Shown here in pieces: positions 34,995 to 44,017 of a DNA stretch of 64,000 nucleotides; position 1 is the stretch's first letter, and the number at the start of each line of letters is the position of its first letter. Origin of the DNA: Psychrobacter sp. GP33. GTDB lineage: Bacteria > Pseudomonadota > Gammaproteobacteria > Pseudomonadales > Moraxellaceae. The position numbers and the translations under genes are program-made. Location of the stretch: the NCBI RefSeq assembly GCF_014119005.1, contig NZ_JACGYX010000003.1:124001-188000 (forward strand), in the 5' to 3' direction. Below the pieces are notes generated by a model that was not told where the DNA came from, made no database searches, and saw only the letters and a list, made by a program, of their open reading frames with translations.

Positions 34995-36746
34995 ATGCTG
35001 CCTGTCCGCCAACACTTTAAATCCATGCAGTTTCAGCTGATTTTTTGGTCAGTGCTAACGCTATTATTGTTAGCAATAGTCGCTGGTGGGTATGGATTTT
35101 GGTATAGTTATGAGGATTTTAATGACTTTCAAGACGACAATCTTAAAAGTATGTCAGCGTTACTGGAACAAACAATTGATATTAAAGACTCTGATGCTAG
35201 CCCGCTACAAAAGAAGAAGAAAATCCATTTTGAAACCGATGAGGATGAAGGTAGTATCACCGTTGATGTGCTTAACAAGGCATGGACATCAGCAAAAACA
35301 GATAAATCACCGCAAAAGAATAAGACAAAGCGCAATAAAGAGCCCGATAATGGCGATTTTAAAAATACCAGTCTTAAAGATACCAATATTAATGTTAACA
35401 ATATCAGCTCTGATGATATTAGTTTAAAAAATCTTGCATTAATACCCGCAGGTATCAGTACCCAAACGATAGATAATAAAAAATGGCGCGTTTATCGCAG
35501 TGACCATGAGAGTCGTGTCATCATTGTACGTCAGCGTACTGAGTTTCAAGAAGATTTAGCTGAAGCCAATGCTATGCAAGCCTTTTTGCCATTACTTATT
35601 GCCATGGCATTTTTGATGGTGCTGCTACCTTTTATCATGTGGCGGATGCTCAAACCTGTACGCCAGCTGCATAGTGAGATTAACAGCCGTCAAGAAAGTG
35701 ATCTAAGTCCCTTATCTATCAATAATCTGCCAACTGAACTTCTGCCATTAGCCCAATCGTTAAACCGTCTATTAGCCTTAGTGAAAATTAGTATCGAGCG
35801 TCAGCAGCGTTTTATTGCTGATGCCGCGCATGAGTTGCGCTCGCCATTGACTGCGGTTTCCTTACAACTGCAACGCTTGCAACGCATTAATAAGGATGAA
35901 GTAATGGCGGAAGGATTAACAAAGCTTGCTATTCGCCTAAAGCGTAATCAGCAACTGGTCGAGCAGCTACTAACGCTTGCTCGTGCTGGCAATATGACGA
36001 TGATTAATCAAGCTGAGTATGCACCGGTTGCAGTCAATGAGGTCATAGAGCAGGTTATTGGGCTGCTGATTCCTATTGCCGATCATAAAAATATAGCGCT
36101 GAGCGTTCAACTGGATACTGATGCTAAAGTAGCAGTAGAAGAAACGGTCTTATTAATGCTGATTAAAAACCTTGTCCAAAATGCCATTGTTTATACACCA
36201 AAGAACGGACAAGTGGCTATTAGATTGTTTTATCTTCCTAACCCTATCGATGCGTTAGAAACTACTGCAGTAAACCCTTATGCGAACTTTGGTACGCAGG
36301 TGATTCACTCAGGAAAGCCACATAAATTATCCGGTGCAGGGACATTGGCTGGTACGCTGGTATTACAAATCATGGATTCGGGTGCGGGTATTGCTGCTAC
36401 TGATTATGACGGCGTCTTTGAGCCCTTTGTTAGGTTAAGTCAAACAGTATCAACCGCAGAAAATTTGATGGAAAAATCGAGTAATACAGCGCGTTCAGAC
36501 AGCGTTGCAAAATCTAATTTAACAAAAAATTATGCAGAAAAAATAACTGTGCTAGAAACAGGTACTAGGATAGAAAAAGAAAGTAACATAGATAGAAGCA
36601 ATGAAATAGAAGGGACAGGATTAGGACTCTCTATTGTTAAAACCATCTGCCAGCAAGCAAATATTGATGTCTTTATGGGTGCATCTACCTTAATCTCAGG
36701 CTCCGATCAACAAGCAACTGGGCTGTGTATCACCCTTGTGTTTTAG
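34995..36746 (+). CDS. Sensor histidine kinase of the PepSY-linked two-component system
   Basis: About 583 residues; the ATG at 34995 has AAAGAG upstream, while the open frame begins at 34938. Two membrane helices (about 13-37 and 195-215) frame a polar, Lys/Asn/Asp-rich periplasmic region. Then come a HAMP-like part and HisKA with the phosphorylated His in ADAAHELRSPLT (about 279). The ATPase domain has the N box LVQNAIVYTP, DSGAG and GTGLGLS. Between DSGAG and GTGLGLS there are about 80 residues instead of about 35, a polar insert in the ATP lid. The signal sensed is unknown; QseC/PmrB-type kinases respond to envelope or cation stress. Confidence 0.9.
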   Translation: MLPVRQHFKSMQFQLIFWSVLTLLLLAIVAGGYGFWYSYEDFNDFQDDNLKSMSALLEQTIDIKDSDASPLQKKKKIHFETDEDEGSITVDVLNKAWTSAKTDKSPQKNKTKRNKEPDNGDFKNTSLKDTNINVNNISSDDISLKNLALIPAGISTQTIDNKKWRVYRSDHESRVIIVRQRTEFQEDLAEANAMQAFLPLLIAMAFLMVLLPFIMWRMLKPVRQLHSEINSRQESDLSPLSINNLPTELLPLAQSLNRLLALVKISIERQQRFIADAAHELRSPLTAVSLQLQRLQRINKDEVMAEGLTKLAIRLKRNQQLVEQLLTLARAGNMTMINQAEYAPVAVNEVIEQVIGLLIPIADHKNIALSVQLDTDAKVAVEETVLLMLIKNLVQNAIVYTPKNGQVAIRLFYLPNPIDALETTAVNPYANFGTQVIHSGKPHKLSGAGTLAGTLVLQIMDSGAGIAATDYDGVFEPFVRLSQTVSTAENLMEKSSNTARSDSVAKSNLTKNYAEKITVLETGTRIEKESNIDRSNEIEGTGLGLSIVKTICQQANIDVFMGASTLISGSDQQATGLCITLVF

Positions 36747-36778
36747 TTAATACTGCTACGGATAGCTGATTATAGGGG

Positions 36779-36820
36779 CTTATTATAAAAGACTTGTTAT
36801 AAGGAACTTATTATAAATAA
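36779..36820. repeat. Three tandem 14-bp imperfect repeats
   Basis: CTTATTATAAAAGA, CTTGTTATAAGGAA and CTTATTATAAATAA follow one another exactly in 14-base steps. The array lies between the convergent kinase and DUF1345 genes and its last copy includes the DUF1345 stop codon. Confidence 0.65.
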
Positions 36821-37575
36821 CTGGCAATAATATTAATTAATAATGAAATGATAACTAAGTTGAATACAAATGCGACAATGCTATGTAAGGTTGCAAGCGC
36901 CCTCCCAGCAGTTGAGGTAAAAGCAATATCAGCGGTTTGACCTGAAGTGCCAATCGCCACTGCACCATAAAAGAAGTCTTCAAAGCTAACGTTATCTGTT
37001 GGCTTGTGCGGCTTATTAGTCTGGTTATTAGAATCTTTACTCAACTTTTCATCTTCTTCACTTATTTGGTTACTATCAAGGTCATTATCTAGCAAAGTTT
37101 CAGGAAACATAAACGGCTTTAGCGCCCCTTTACGCTGTTTAGCGAAGTATAAATAGGCATATTGCAGTGCAAAAATAATCTGTATCATAAACCAAGTGAT
37201 AAAAATAGTAACGACGGTCAATATGATGGTCAGCAGGCGTGCCGTTCCGGCATAATCTTTGCCAATCTGTGTTTGCGCAACAATAGCCAACAAACAAATT
37301 AAACTCCCCACTATAATCAGCGCTAAAATAATTGCTTTACCTTCGTGCGCTTGGTTTAAATGGCTATGCAAGGTATTGTTACGCATCATGACCACGATGC
37401 TGATAATATAGAGTATCACTGCACTGTCCCAACCGATGATAAAACTGGTGCTTAAAGACCCAGCCTCTATTATCGCTACTGCAAAACCTATCATGGCACC
37501 TATTATTAAACTGCCAAGCAAGCGCCAGTGACTGGCTAGCCAAGACGGTCTAATATGATGTTGGGTCGTTAGCAT
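36811..37575 (-). CDS. DUF1345-domain inner membrane protein
   Basis: A 254-residue protein with four or five hydrophobic helices: HWRLLGSLIIGAMIGFAVAII, WDSAVILYIISIVVM, AIILALIIVGSLICLLAIV, LLTIILTVVTIFITWFM and the last, FVFNLVIISLLINIIASYL. The segment ALQYAYLYF, a cytoplasmic loop and FEDFFYGAVAIGTSGQTADIAFTSTAGRALATLHSIVAF match DUF1345, a family of unknown function. A 30-residue charged insert (NQISEEDEKLSKDSNNQTNKPHKP) lies in the loop. It stands alone, facing the kinase gene tail to tail. Confidence 0.85.
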   Translation of the reverse strand: MLTTQHHIRPSWLASHWRLLGSLIIGAMIGFAVAIIEAGSLSTSFIIGWDSAVILYIISIVVMMRNNTLHSHLNQAHEGKAIILALIIVGSLICLLAIVAQTQIGKDYAGTARLLTIILTVVTIFITWFMIQIIFALQYAYLYFAKQRKGALKPFMFPETLLDNDLDSNQISEEDEKLSKDSNNQTNKPHKPTDNVSFEDFFYGAVAIGTSGQTADIAFTSTAGRALATLHSIVAFVFNLVIISLLINIIASYL

Positions 37576-37655
37576 AAGAGCTCTCGTAAAACTGCCGCTA
37601 ATCTTTTCTTGATTAATGTATGATTCTTAGTCTTTTATATTAAACCATGCACCAT

Positions 37656-37682
37656 AAAAAAGGACGCCACTGCGTCCTTTTC
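37656..37682 (-). terminator. Rho-independent terminator of folE
   Basis: AGGACGC and GCGTCCT form a stem around CACT, with A-rich and T-rich flanks. It lies about 40 bases past the folE stop on the minus strand. Confidence 0.85.
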
Positions 37683-37723
37683 TTGATTCTGATATTTTTA
37701 TACTGGTGAATAGCCAATATGTA

Positions 37724-38335
37724 TTAAAATGCAGGTTGGCGTTTCGGAATAGCGCTCAAAAACTCATTACGCGCTTGGTTGTCATGGACATATTCACCAA
37801 GCATTGCTGTCGTACGCGTGGTTGAATGTTGCTTGTTAATACCACGCATCATCATACACATGTGCGCGGCATCCATAACCACCGCAACGCCGCGGCAGCC
37901 TGTTACATCCATAATCGTTTGCGCCACTTGTTCGCTTAAGTTTTCTTGTACTTGCAAACGACACGCAAACATATTCACGATACGCGCAAATTTAGATAAG
38001 CCTAAAACTTGCCCGTTTGGCAAATAACCAATGTGAGCCACGCCATGAAACGGTAGCAAATGATGCTCACATAACGAGTAAAATTCGATATTTTGTACCA
38101 ACACCAACTCACGATTGGTCGATGGAAACAGGGCATCATTTACCACTTCATCTAAATCTTGGCAATAACCGCGCGTCAAATGTGCAAATGCTTTAGCCGC
38201 ACGCGTTGGCGTATCTATAAGACCGGCGCGCTCTAAATCTTCACCGGTTGAGCCGATCAATTGACGATAAGATTCGATGCTTTCTTGATAATCTGTTGCT
38301 ATGATTGGGGTGTTACTCATAAGTTTGGCAGCCAT
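37724..38335 (-). CDS. folE: GTP cyclohydrolase I
   Basis: A 203-residue enzyme that converts GTP to dihydroneopterin triphosphate, the first step to folate. The zinc-binding and catalytic segment [33 protein letters not shown] and the second zinc-ligand region [21 protein letters not shown] are both present, which marks the zinc-type FolE rather than FolE2. The start is [10 protein letters not shown]; an inner ATG (MSNTPII) is possible. A near-perfect inverted repeat lies 26 bases before the start, and the gene diverges from fabI. Confidence 0.95.
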   Translation of the reverse strand: MAAKLMSNTPIIATDYQESIESYRQLIGSTGEDLERAGLIDTPTRAAKAFAHLTRGYCQDLDEVVNDALFPSTNRELVLVQNIEFYSLCEHHLLPFHGVAHIGYLPNGQVLGLSKFARIVNMFACRLQVQENLSEQVAQTIMDVTGCRGVAVVMDAAHMCMMMRGINKQHSTTRTTAMLGEYVHDNQARNEFLSAIPKRQPAF

Positions 38336-38360
38336 CCAAAATGTGGGTATCGCTTAACGC

Positions 38361-38398
38361 TAAATCCTTGTTTACAAACAACGGTTGTAAAGGATTTA
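38361..38398. repeat. Inverted repeat just upstream of folE
   Basis: TAAATCCTTgtTTACAA (38361-38377) is the reverse complement of TTGTAAAGGATTTA (38385-38398) except for two extra bases, with a 7-base loop. It sits 26 bases before the folE start and lacks a U-tract. Read as RNA it would form a hairpin in the folE leader; read as DNA it could be an operator. Confidence 0.55.
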
Positions 38399-38690
38399 TA
38401 TAAAACCGTGCAAGCTTGGAAGGGGTAAGATTATACTTGAAAATGGGGCAACTTAACACTGCTATCCCTAATACCGTATGTTTTATTGGACACTATTCGA
38501 TGGCACTATCTAATAGCCAATGTCTGTTAATAAAGCGGTAATAGTTTACGAGTGTTTACTTAATTTGTTTCGTGTATAATAAGACAGCTCTTTTTGTCCG
38601 GATTATGTCAGTAGTGGATAGATTTTATTTATAGTAAACTGCTGTTATTAATAATAAATACTCGCCTCAAACCTCTAACAAGGAAATATT
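38399..38690. other. Divergent promoter region of folE and fabI
   Basis: Together with the inverted repeat the folE-fabI gap is about 355 bases. TATAAT at 38575-38580 is a candidate fabI -10; the -35 is not clear. AAGGAA before the ATG at 38691 is the fabI ribosome binding site. No gene is seen. Confidence 0.45.
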
Positions 38691-39509
38691 ATGCTACTTC
38701 AAGGACAACGCTTTGTCGTGACCGGCATCGCCAGTAAACTTTCTATTGCTTGGGCAATTGCTGAAGCTTTGCATCGCGAAGGTGCCTCATTAATATTAAC
38801 CTATCCTAATGATAAAATTAAAAAACGTGTGGATATGGCAGCTGAGCATTTTGAAGCTGACTTGGTACTTGAGTGCGATGTGGCATCGGATGAGTCCATC
38901 AAAGCCTGCTTTGAGCAAGTAACGGCGCATTGGGGCGACGGTATTAATGGTGTGATACATGCTATTGGCTTTGCACCGATGGATCAGTTAGATGGTGACT
39001 TTACCTCAGCGACTACCCGTGAAGGCAGTCAGATTGCCCATGATATCTCAAGCTATAGCTTTGTTGCCCTTGCTAAAGAAGCGCGCGAATTATTAGCCAT
39101 GCGTCACGGTTCTATGTTGACCTTAACTTATGAAGGTAGTATTTCGGTCTTACCAAACTATAATGTCATGGGTATGGCAAAAGCTAGTTTAGAGGCAAGT
39201 GTCCGTTATTTAGCGACGTCGATGGGCGGTGAGGGAATTCGTGTGAACGCTATCTCAGCCGGTCCTATTCGCACATTAGCAGCAAGTGGCATTAAGTCTT
39301 TCCGCAAAATGCTAGATATCAGTGAAAAAATTGCTCCGTTACAGCGTAATATTACTCAGATGGAAGTCGGTAATGCGGCTCTATTTTTATTGTCACCATG
39401 GGCATCTGGTATCACAGGTGAGATTATGTTTGTTGATGCTGGGTTCAATACCGTTGCCATTAGCGAACAATTGATGATGATGGATGCGGTAACTCCTAAT
39501 CAGAAATAA
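38691..39509 (+). CDS. fabI: Enoyl-[acyl-carrier-protein] reductase (NADH), FabI
   Basis: A 272-residue SDR-family enzyme that reduces the enoyl-ACP double bond, the last step of each fatty-acid elongation cycle. The Rossmann start [16 protein letters not shown] is the modified FabI form rather than the normal TGxxxGIG. The active-site Tyr and Lys lie in [14 protein letters not shown], about seven residues apart as expected. FabI is the triclosan target; no resistance-type change can be judged from sequence alone. It is monocistronic with a terminator. Confidence 0.95.
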   Translation: MLLQGQRFVVTGIASKLSIAWAIAEALHREGASLILTYPNDKIKKRVDMAAEHFEADLVLECDVASDESIKACFEQVTAHWGDGINGVIHAIGFAPMDQLDGDFTSATTREGSQIAHDISSYSFVALAKEARELLAMRHGSMLTLTYEGSISVLPNYNVMGMAKASLEASVRYLATSMGGEGIRVNAISAGPIRTLAASGIKSFRKMLDISEKIAPLQRNITQMEVGNAALFLLSPWASGITGEIMFVDAGFNTVAISEQLMMMDAVTPNQK

Positions 39510-39590
39510 TATATTAACTAGGATACAGTGCTAACTGACAGTACTTATATATTAATAGCAAAGTATCAATAGCAATGTGTTAATCATTAT

Positions 39591-39619
39591 AAAAAGGTAG
39601 CCTATGGGCTGCCTTTTTT
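39591..39619 (+). terminator. Rho-independent terminator of fabI
   Basis: AAAAAGGTAGCC and GGCTGCCTTTTT form a stem with one wobble pair around a short loop and run into T6, about 80 bases after the fabI stop. Confidence 0.8.
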
Positions 39620-39777
39620 GTTGCTCCCAGATATGAGTCACATCAGCGTATAATAGCGCTTTTGGTTCCTCTAGCTTCTGTTTTTAACATTCTTAATAAA
39701 AAGGCTGTCAGTAGCAAAGCTTTTGAGAGTAGATGCTTTAGTAGTAGGATTTTAATAGCAGAACATAGGTGGCGAGT

Positions 39778-40473
39778 ATGATTACCAGACTTCCCAGATG
39801 GATATTTTGGGGCGGTGCAGTATTGGCATTTAGCGCAGGCTGTGTGAATACCGCAGCACTGATGGGCTTTACCAATTTGTCGGTATCGCATGTAACAGGT
39901 AACGTAAGCTTGTTTGCTGCCGCTGTGGCGCATTTTGACGGGCGCAGTATCCTTTATATTGGCGCATCACTATTGTCGTTTTTGCTGGGCGCAATCTTGA
40001 GTGGCTATATCATTGGGCAAAAGTCGCTCAAACTGGGCAGACGTTATGGTAGTGCCTTATATCTTGAAGCGACCCTACTGCTTATCAGCTATTTTTTATA
40101 TAAAGAGCATGACTATCTCGGTCAATTAACCGCTGCAATGGCTTGCGGATTGCAAAATGCAATGGTAGCGACGTATAGCGGCGCAGTTATTCGTACCACG
40201 CACTTGACAGGATTGACATCAGATATGGGCGCTACAATCGGCAATTGGCTGGCAGGTCGCCCTATCAGTAAGCCCACGCTCGGTTTCCAAGCTATTATTT
40301 GGTATTGTTTTTGCGGTGGCGGCGCAGTTGGTGCTTTTTTATACGCCAGAATCGGTTATGGTGCTTTATTTGTACCCATCACTATTGTGTTGGCGGCGGC
40401 ATTTTTATATAACCATGCATCAGATAATCTACCAGAACGACGCCAACCTAGAAAAAAGCGCTTACCAAGATGA
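39778..40473 (+). CDS. YoaK-family (DUF1275) membrane protein
   Basis: About 231 residues, placed at the ATG at 39778, which has AGGTGG six bases before it; the open frame starts at a GTG three codons earlier. Hydrophobic segments include WIFWGGAVLAFSAGCVNTAALMGF, LYIGASLLSFLLGAILSGYII and LFVPITIVLAAAFLY. The motif VSHVTGNVS, and LQNAMVATYSGAVIRTTHLTG later, are typical of DUF1275 (YoaK), a family of unknown function. The terminator hairpin begins inside its last codons. Confidence 0.85.
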   Translation: MITRLPRWIFWGGAVLAFSAGCVNTAALMGFTNLSVSHVTGNVSLFAAAVAHFDGRSILYIGASLLSFLLGAILSGYIIGQKSLKLGRRYGSALYLEATLLLISYFLYKEHDYLGQLTAAMACGLQNAMVATYSGAVIRTTHLTGLTSDMGATIGNWLAGRPISKPTLGFQAIIWYCFCGGGAVGAFLYARIGYGALFVPITIVLAAAFLYNHASDNLPERRQPRKKRLPR

Positions 40474-40487
40474 TAAGCGCTTTTTTT
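40452..40487 (+). terminator. Rho-independent terminator overlapping the end of the YoaK-family gene
   Basis: AAAAAAGCGCTTA and TAAGCGC with T7 form a strong stem around an 8- to 9-base loop. The left arm lies in the last codons of the coding region (KKRLPR-stop), so the stop codon falls in the hairpin loop. On the minus strand the hairpin also has an A/T flank and could stop the small leftward gene after 40547. Confidence 0.85.
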
Positions 40488-40546
40488 ATCTGAGACATTC
40501 TTTACTTAAGATATTTTGTATAAACCATTAAAAAGGTAGGAGTTCA

Positions 40547-40711
40547 CTACTCTTCATCTTCTTCTTCATGATTTTCATGATCATGTAAGCCTTTCATCAT
40601 ATCAAGAGCGCATTCATCGGTGCGCTGTTGGTCTTTTTCAGCCAGACCATCTTGGTTGATATCTTTCGGTGCCATTTTAGTGGTTTTATCAGTTTTATTA
40701 GAATTTGGCAT
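40547..40711 (-). CDS. Small acidic protein with an EF-hand-like loop
   Basis: A 54-residue protein. AGGAG stands seven bases before the ATG, which is a strong reason to believe the gene. The sequence begins MPNSNKTDKTTKMAPKDINQ, contains DINQDGLAEKDQ, a calcium-binding-like loop (Asp, Asn, Asp, Gly at positions 1, 3, 5, 6 and Gln in place of Glu at 12), and ends in His/Glu/Asp (HDHENHEEEDEE). There is no signal peptide or membrane segment. No family was recognised. The gene lies alone between the YoaK-family gene and a transporter. The His and acid-rich tail suggests metal binding, which is inference. Confidence 0.7.
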   Translation of the reverse strand: MPNSNKTDKTTKMAPKDINQDGLAEKDQQRTDECALDMMKGLHDHENHEEEDEE

Positions 40712-41077
40712 GGTGTACTCCTATTTATTATCAGGATATTAAAGACACTTTTGCAATAACATTCAGAGAGTCTTTAGATTTGGTTAACCTTTAAAGTATG
40801 GAAGAACGACTTTTACTTGTACATAGGTGTATGAAGCACATTTGGTATCGGTGTGTAACTAATATTAAGAATATTTATGTGAATAACTCTTTTATTGTTT
40901 ACTAAATCAATTCAATTTGTATCGATAATAGAATAAAATCATATCGCTATTAACTATGTGTTTATTAATGTACTGCCATGTAACTATTCATTACGTGACA
41001 ATTGCTGGCTTATATTAAGATATATGATGCAGTTTAGGGCGATTTGAACTTTATTCTTGGATACCAAGGGATTTTTT
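40712..41077. other. Intergenic region upstream of the DASS transporter gene
   Basis: This 366-base A+T-rich region should hold the promoters of the small leftward gene and of the rightward transporter. A 35-codon open stretch from 40799 has no ribosome binding site. No RNA gene or strong repeat was seen. Confidence 0.4.
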
Positions 41078-42496
41078 ATGTCAGAGCAATTAGACAGCCA
41101 TCTGCCAAAAGATGGTAATGAGTATTTATTTACGGATACCTTTCCAAAAGGTACAGGTAAGGGTTTAATAGTGGTGGCAATCGCTGCAATTATTAGTATG
41201 GTTATTTACAATGTATTACCGTTTGATATAAATGCTAGTAAAGGGCTAGCGATGCTGTTCTTTATTGGGGCGTTATGGCTGACTGAAGCCGTGCATGTGA
41301 CGATTACTGCGCTGTTAGTGGTAGTGGTTGGTACTCTCATTGGTATACCAGAATTTAATGCTGAAGTGGGTTTACAAAGCTTTGCCAATCCGACCATTTA
41401 TTTGTTTTTTGGTGGTTTTGCTTTGGCTGCTGCCTTACATGTTCAGCAGTTGGATAGAAAGATTGCTATCAAAATCTTATCTTTATCAGGAGGTAAGCTG
41501 AGTACGGCAGTATTTTTAATCTTTGGGGTGACCGCCTTTTTATCAATGTGGATATCGAATACGGCAACAGCAGCGATGATGCTGCCGCTAGCGCTTGGTA
41601 TTTTAACGCAGGTAGACCGTAAAAATGATCGCGGTACTTTTGTATTTGTCTTGTTGGGAATCGCTTATTCTGCAAGCCTTGGTGGGTTAGGCACGATTGT
41701 TGGCTCACCGCCGAATGCTATCGCTGCTAAAGCTTTGAATATTAATTTTGTCGATTGGATGAAGTTTGGTGTGCCGATGATGCTGGTATTATTGCCGACA
41801 TTATTGGGTGCCATGTATCTGTACCTTAAACCCAATCTAAATCGTATCGTGGTGTTTAATGAAGAAGCGCCTATTCCTTGGAATAAACCGCGTGTAGTGA
41901 CCATTACGGTATTTATCATTACCGCATTAAGCTGGATATTTTCCAAAAAAATCGGTACAGCGCTGGATATTGCGGATACTGATGCCATTGTGGCATTATC
42001 GGCAGCTGCCGCAGTGGTGAGCTTAGGGTTGGTCTCATGGAAGCAAGTGTCTGACAATACTGATTGGGGCGTTCTTATGTTATTTGGTGGCGGTATTGCG
42101 CTGTCGACCATTTTGAAGGTATCAGGTGCGTCGTTAGTACTAGGGCAAACAGTTGCTAATGCTTTGTCTACTGCACCACTTATTTTAGTCATGCTGGCGG
42201 TATCGGCATTTATTATTTTCTTAACAGAGTTTGCCTCAAATACCGCATCAGCCGCGCTACTCGTACCAGTTTTTGCCGCCATTGCTGAGCAAATGGGCTT
42301 GCCGAATGAGGTGCTGGTCCTAATTATTGGTATTGGTGCGTCATGTGCCTTTATGTTGCCAGTTGCCACGCCGCCTAATGCGATTGTGTTTGGTACAGGA
42401 TTGATTAAGCAAACAGAGATGATACGGGTTGGGGTTATTTTAAATATCATTGCTACGATTATTGTGGGACTGTGGGCATATTTCTTCTTAATTTAA
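41078..42496 (+). CDS. DASS-family (SLC13) anion:sodium symporter
   Basis: About 472 residues; the ATG at 41078 has AAGGG seven bases before it, while the open frame begins at 41057 with TTG. Many hydrophobic segments are visible, and the two DASS signatures appear as WISNTATAAMMLPLALGI and TEFASNTASAALLVPVFAAIA, along with GGLGTIVGSPPNAIA and PVATPPNAIVFGTG. Members carry dicarboxylates, citrate or sulfate with sodium; the substrate is not visible here. The gene stands alone and ends at a strong bidirectional terminator. Confidence 0.9.
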   Translation: MSEQLDSHLPKDGNEYLFTDTFPKGTGKGLIVVAIAAIISMVIYNVLPFDINASKGLAMLFFIGALWLTEAVHVTITALLVVVVGTLIGIPEFNAEVGLQSFANPTIYLFFGGFALAAALHVQQLDRKIAIKILSLSGGKLSTAVFLIFGVTAFLSMWISNTATAAMMLPLALGILTQVDRKNDRGTFVFVLLGIAYSASLGGLGTIVGSPPNAIAAKALNINFVDWMKFGVPMMLVLLPTLLGAMYLYLKPNLNRIVVFNEEAPIPWNKPRVVTITVFIITALSWIFSKKIGTALDIADTDAIVALSAAAAVVSLGLVSWKQVSDNTDWGVLMLFGGGIALSTILKVSGASLVLGQTVANALSTAPLILVMLAVSAFIIFLTEFASNTASAALLVPVFAAIAEQMGLPNEVLVLIIGIGASCAFMLPVATPPNAIVFGTGLIKQTEMIRVGVILNIIATIIVGLWAYFFLI

Positions 42497-42563
42497 TTTA
42501 TTTAAAAGTGATATTCGCTTTAGCCTATTAGCAGTAGGCTTTTATTAGCTAAAAACACCGTAC

Positions 42564-42604
42564 AAAAAACCGATTGTTGAGAATGTTCAACAATCGGTTT
42601 TTTT
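42564..42604. terminator. Bidirectional terminator between the DASS gene and the RoxA-like gene
   Basis: AAAAAACCGATTGTTGA and TCAACAATCGGTTTTTT form a 17-bp stem around a 6-base loop. It separates two convergent genes and has U-tracts in both directions. Confidence 0.92.
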
Positions 42605-42638
42605 AATGAAGGTTAAATAAAGCTAAAGTTATTAGAGC

Positions 42639-43811
42639 TTACTCAGGATAGTTAACCCATATCCAGCCATTTTCTAGCCACTCCATTACCTCATCAGGGT
42701 CAATCCCTTCCAAATCATCAAGGCTTAAATGCTCGCCATTAGATAAGCGTACAAGTAGCGCTATCGATATTTCATGCAAATCATCTAAGCGCTGACCATT
42801 GGCATATAGGGTAATGCCATCAGAAGTTTGAGTGTGCAATAAGCGATTACTATAATCGGCTTGTAGCGTCGCACCAGTTGCCAATGCCGCTATCATCTCA
42901 TCGGTCGTTGCCGTATCTTCTGGCACAAGTACATCATATTGACGCTTGCTCACCACCTCGCACACGGCTTGGTGAATAATCGTGTCACCGCGCTCAGATT
43001 GTAGCAATTGCAATAATTGCGCTTTAATTGCCTCAATACTGTCGGTCTTTAATTCACCTGACGCTTGCACAGCTTGTGGCAATAACATGGGTATGAATAA
43101 AGCGCTGTCATTGGTCGCCACATCCGTTAAGCTGTCAATAATTTGCATTAAATTTGGACGGCGGCAGCCAAATGAGAAGGTCAAACAATCATCTTGCGCC
43201 ACACCAAAATGCGCTAGTTTGGGCGGTACATACAGTACATCACCGGCTTCCAAAATCTCATCAAAAATAATATCGCCCATATCATCAAATAGGCGTATCG
43301 GCTCATCAGCGACAAATTCGGTTTGCTCATCACAAAACTTGCCCAATTGCCAGCGTCTAGAGCCAAAACCTTGCGCTAAAAACACATCATAATCGTCATA
43401 ATGCTTGCCAACAGATCCACCTTTTGGTGCATAAGAGACCATAATATCATCGCGCTGCCATTGCGGAATAAAATCAAGCGCCTGCCATAACGCGCCAAGT
43501 TCTGGCGACCACTGCTCAAGATTCTGTACTAATACTGACCATTGCTCAGGTAGATTATCAAAATCTGCTTCAGTCAGTGGGCTTTTTTTAAGCTGCCATT
43601 GCGGCTGACCGTCTTGCTTGCTCGTAGCTTGAGTTAGTAGCCTTGCGGTAGCGTCCTCATCTATTGATAAGCCTAAAATATCTTCTGGTTCAAACATACC
43701 GATTAACTGCGGTAAGCCTTGCTTGATCAAAAGTGGTTTTTTTTGCCAATAGTCGCTTAAAAACTGCGCGGCGGTGATTGACTCGGGTAAACAACGTTTA
43801 ACAGCACTCAT
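42639..43811 (-). CDS. Ribosomal protein uL16 3-hydroxylase, RoxA/YcfD-like
   Basis: About 390 residues, a cupin-fold 2-oxoglutarate/Fe(II) oxygenase that, in E. coli, hydroxylates an arginine of ribosomal protein uL16. The N-terminus ITAAQFLSDYWQKKPLLIKQ is typical of this family. The iron ligands appear as the His and Asp of KHYDDYD and the His of PPKLAHFGV, and FGSRRWQLGKF lies between them. The frame is open to 43925, but residues before MSAVKRCLPE are unlike the family; the ATG at 43811 has a weak GGA and 43823 is the alternative. The gene is single. Confidence 0.88.
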   Translation of the reverse strand: MSAVKRCLPESITAAQFLSDYWQKKPLLIKQGLPQLIGMFEPEDILGLSIDEDATARLLTQATSKQDGQPQWQLKKSPLTEADFDNLPEQWSVLVQNLEQWSPELGALWQALDFIPQWQRDDIMVSYAPKGGSVGKHYDDYDVFLAQGFGSRRWQLGKFCDEQTEFVADEPIRLFDDMGDIIFDEILEAGDVLYVPPKLAHFGVAQDDCLTFSFGCRRPNLMQIIDSLTDVATNDSALFIPMLLPQAVQASGELKTDSIEAIKAQLLQLLQSERGDTIIHQAVCEVVSKRQYDVLVPEDTATTDEMIAALATGATLQADYSNRLLHTQTSDGITLYANGQRLDDLHEISIALLVRLSNGEHLSLDDLEGIDPDEVMEWLENGWIWVNYPE

Positions 43812-44017
43812 TGATAAATCCATGTGATTAATTTGGCATTGAACGAATAAAAGCTTAATTTTTAAGATAAAGATGGGCTTTACTTTAGAAAATGTAAGGA
43901 ATCGTATATTATTGGCGATTATCATATAACGGATATTTTATGATGAGCTCCATTATCAAGCAAATCGCAACATAAAAGAGTCGTCAAAATAGCCATCACG
44001 ACACGCCTAGGAACTTT

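Noticed and set aside
40799..40906. 35-codon open stretch upstream of the DASS gene
   Set aside because: No Shine-Dalgarno sequence and no recognisable protein features.
41665..42450. Antisense open frame of 261 codons within the DASS transporter gene
   Set aside because: It mirrors the membrane-protein coding sequence and shows no own motif or ribosome binding site.
42982..43392. Antisense open frame of 136 codons in the RoxA-like gene
   Set aside because: The RoxA-like gene is clear on the opposite strand and the antisense product is Ser/Asn/Cys-rich without motif.
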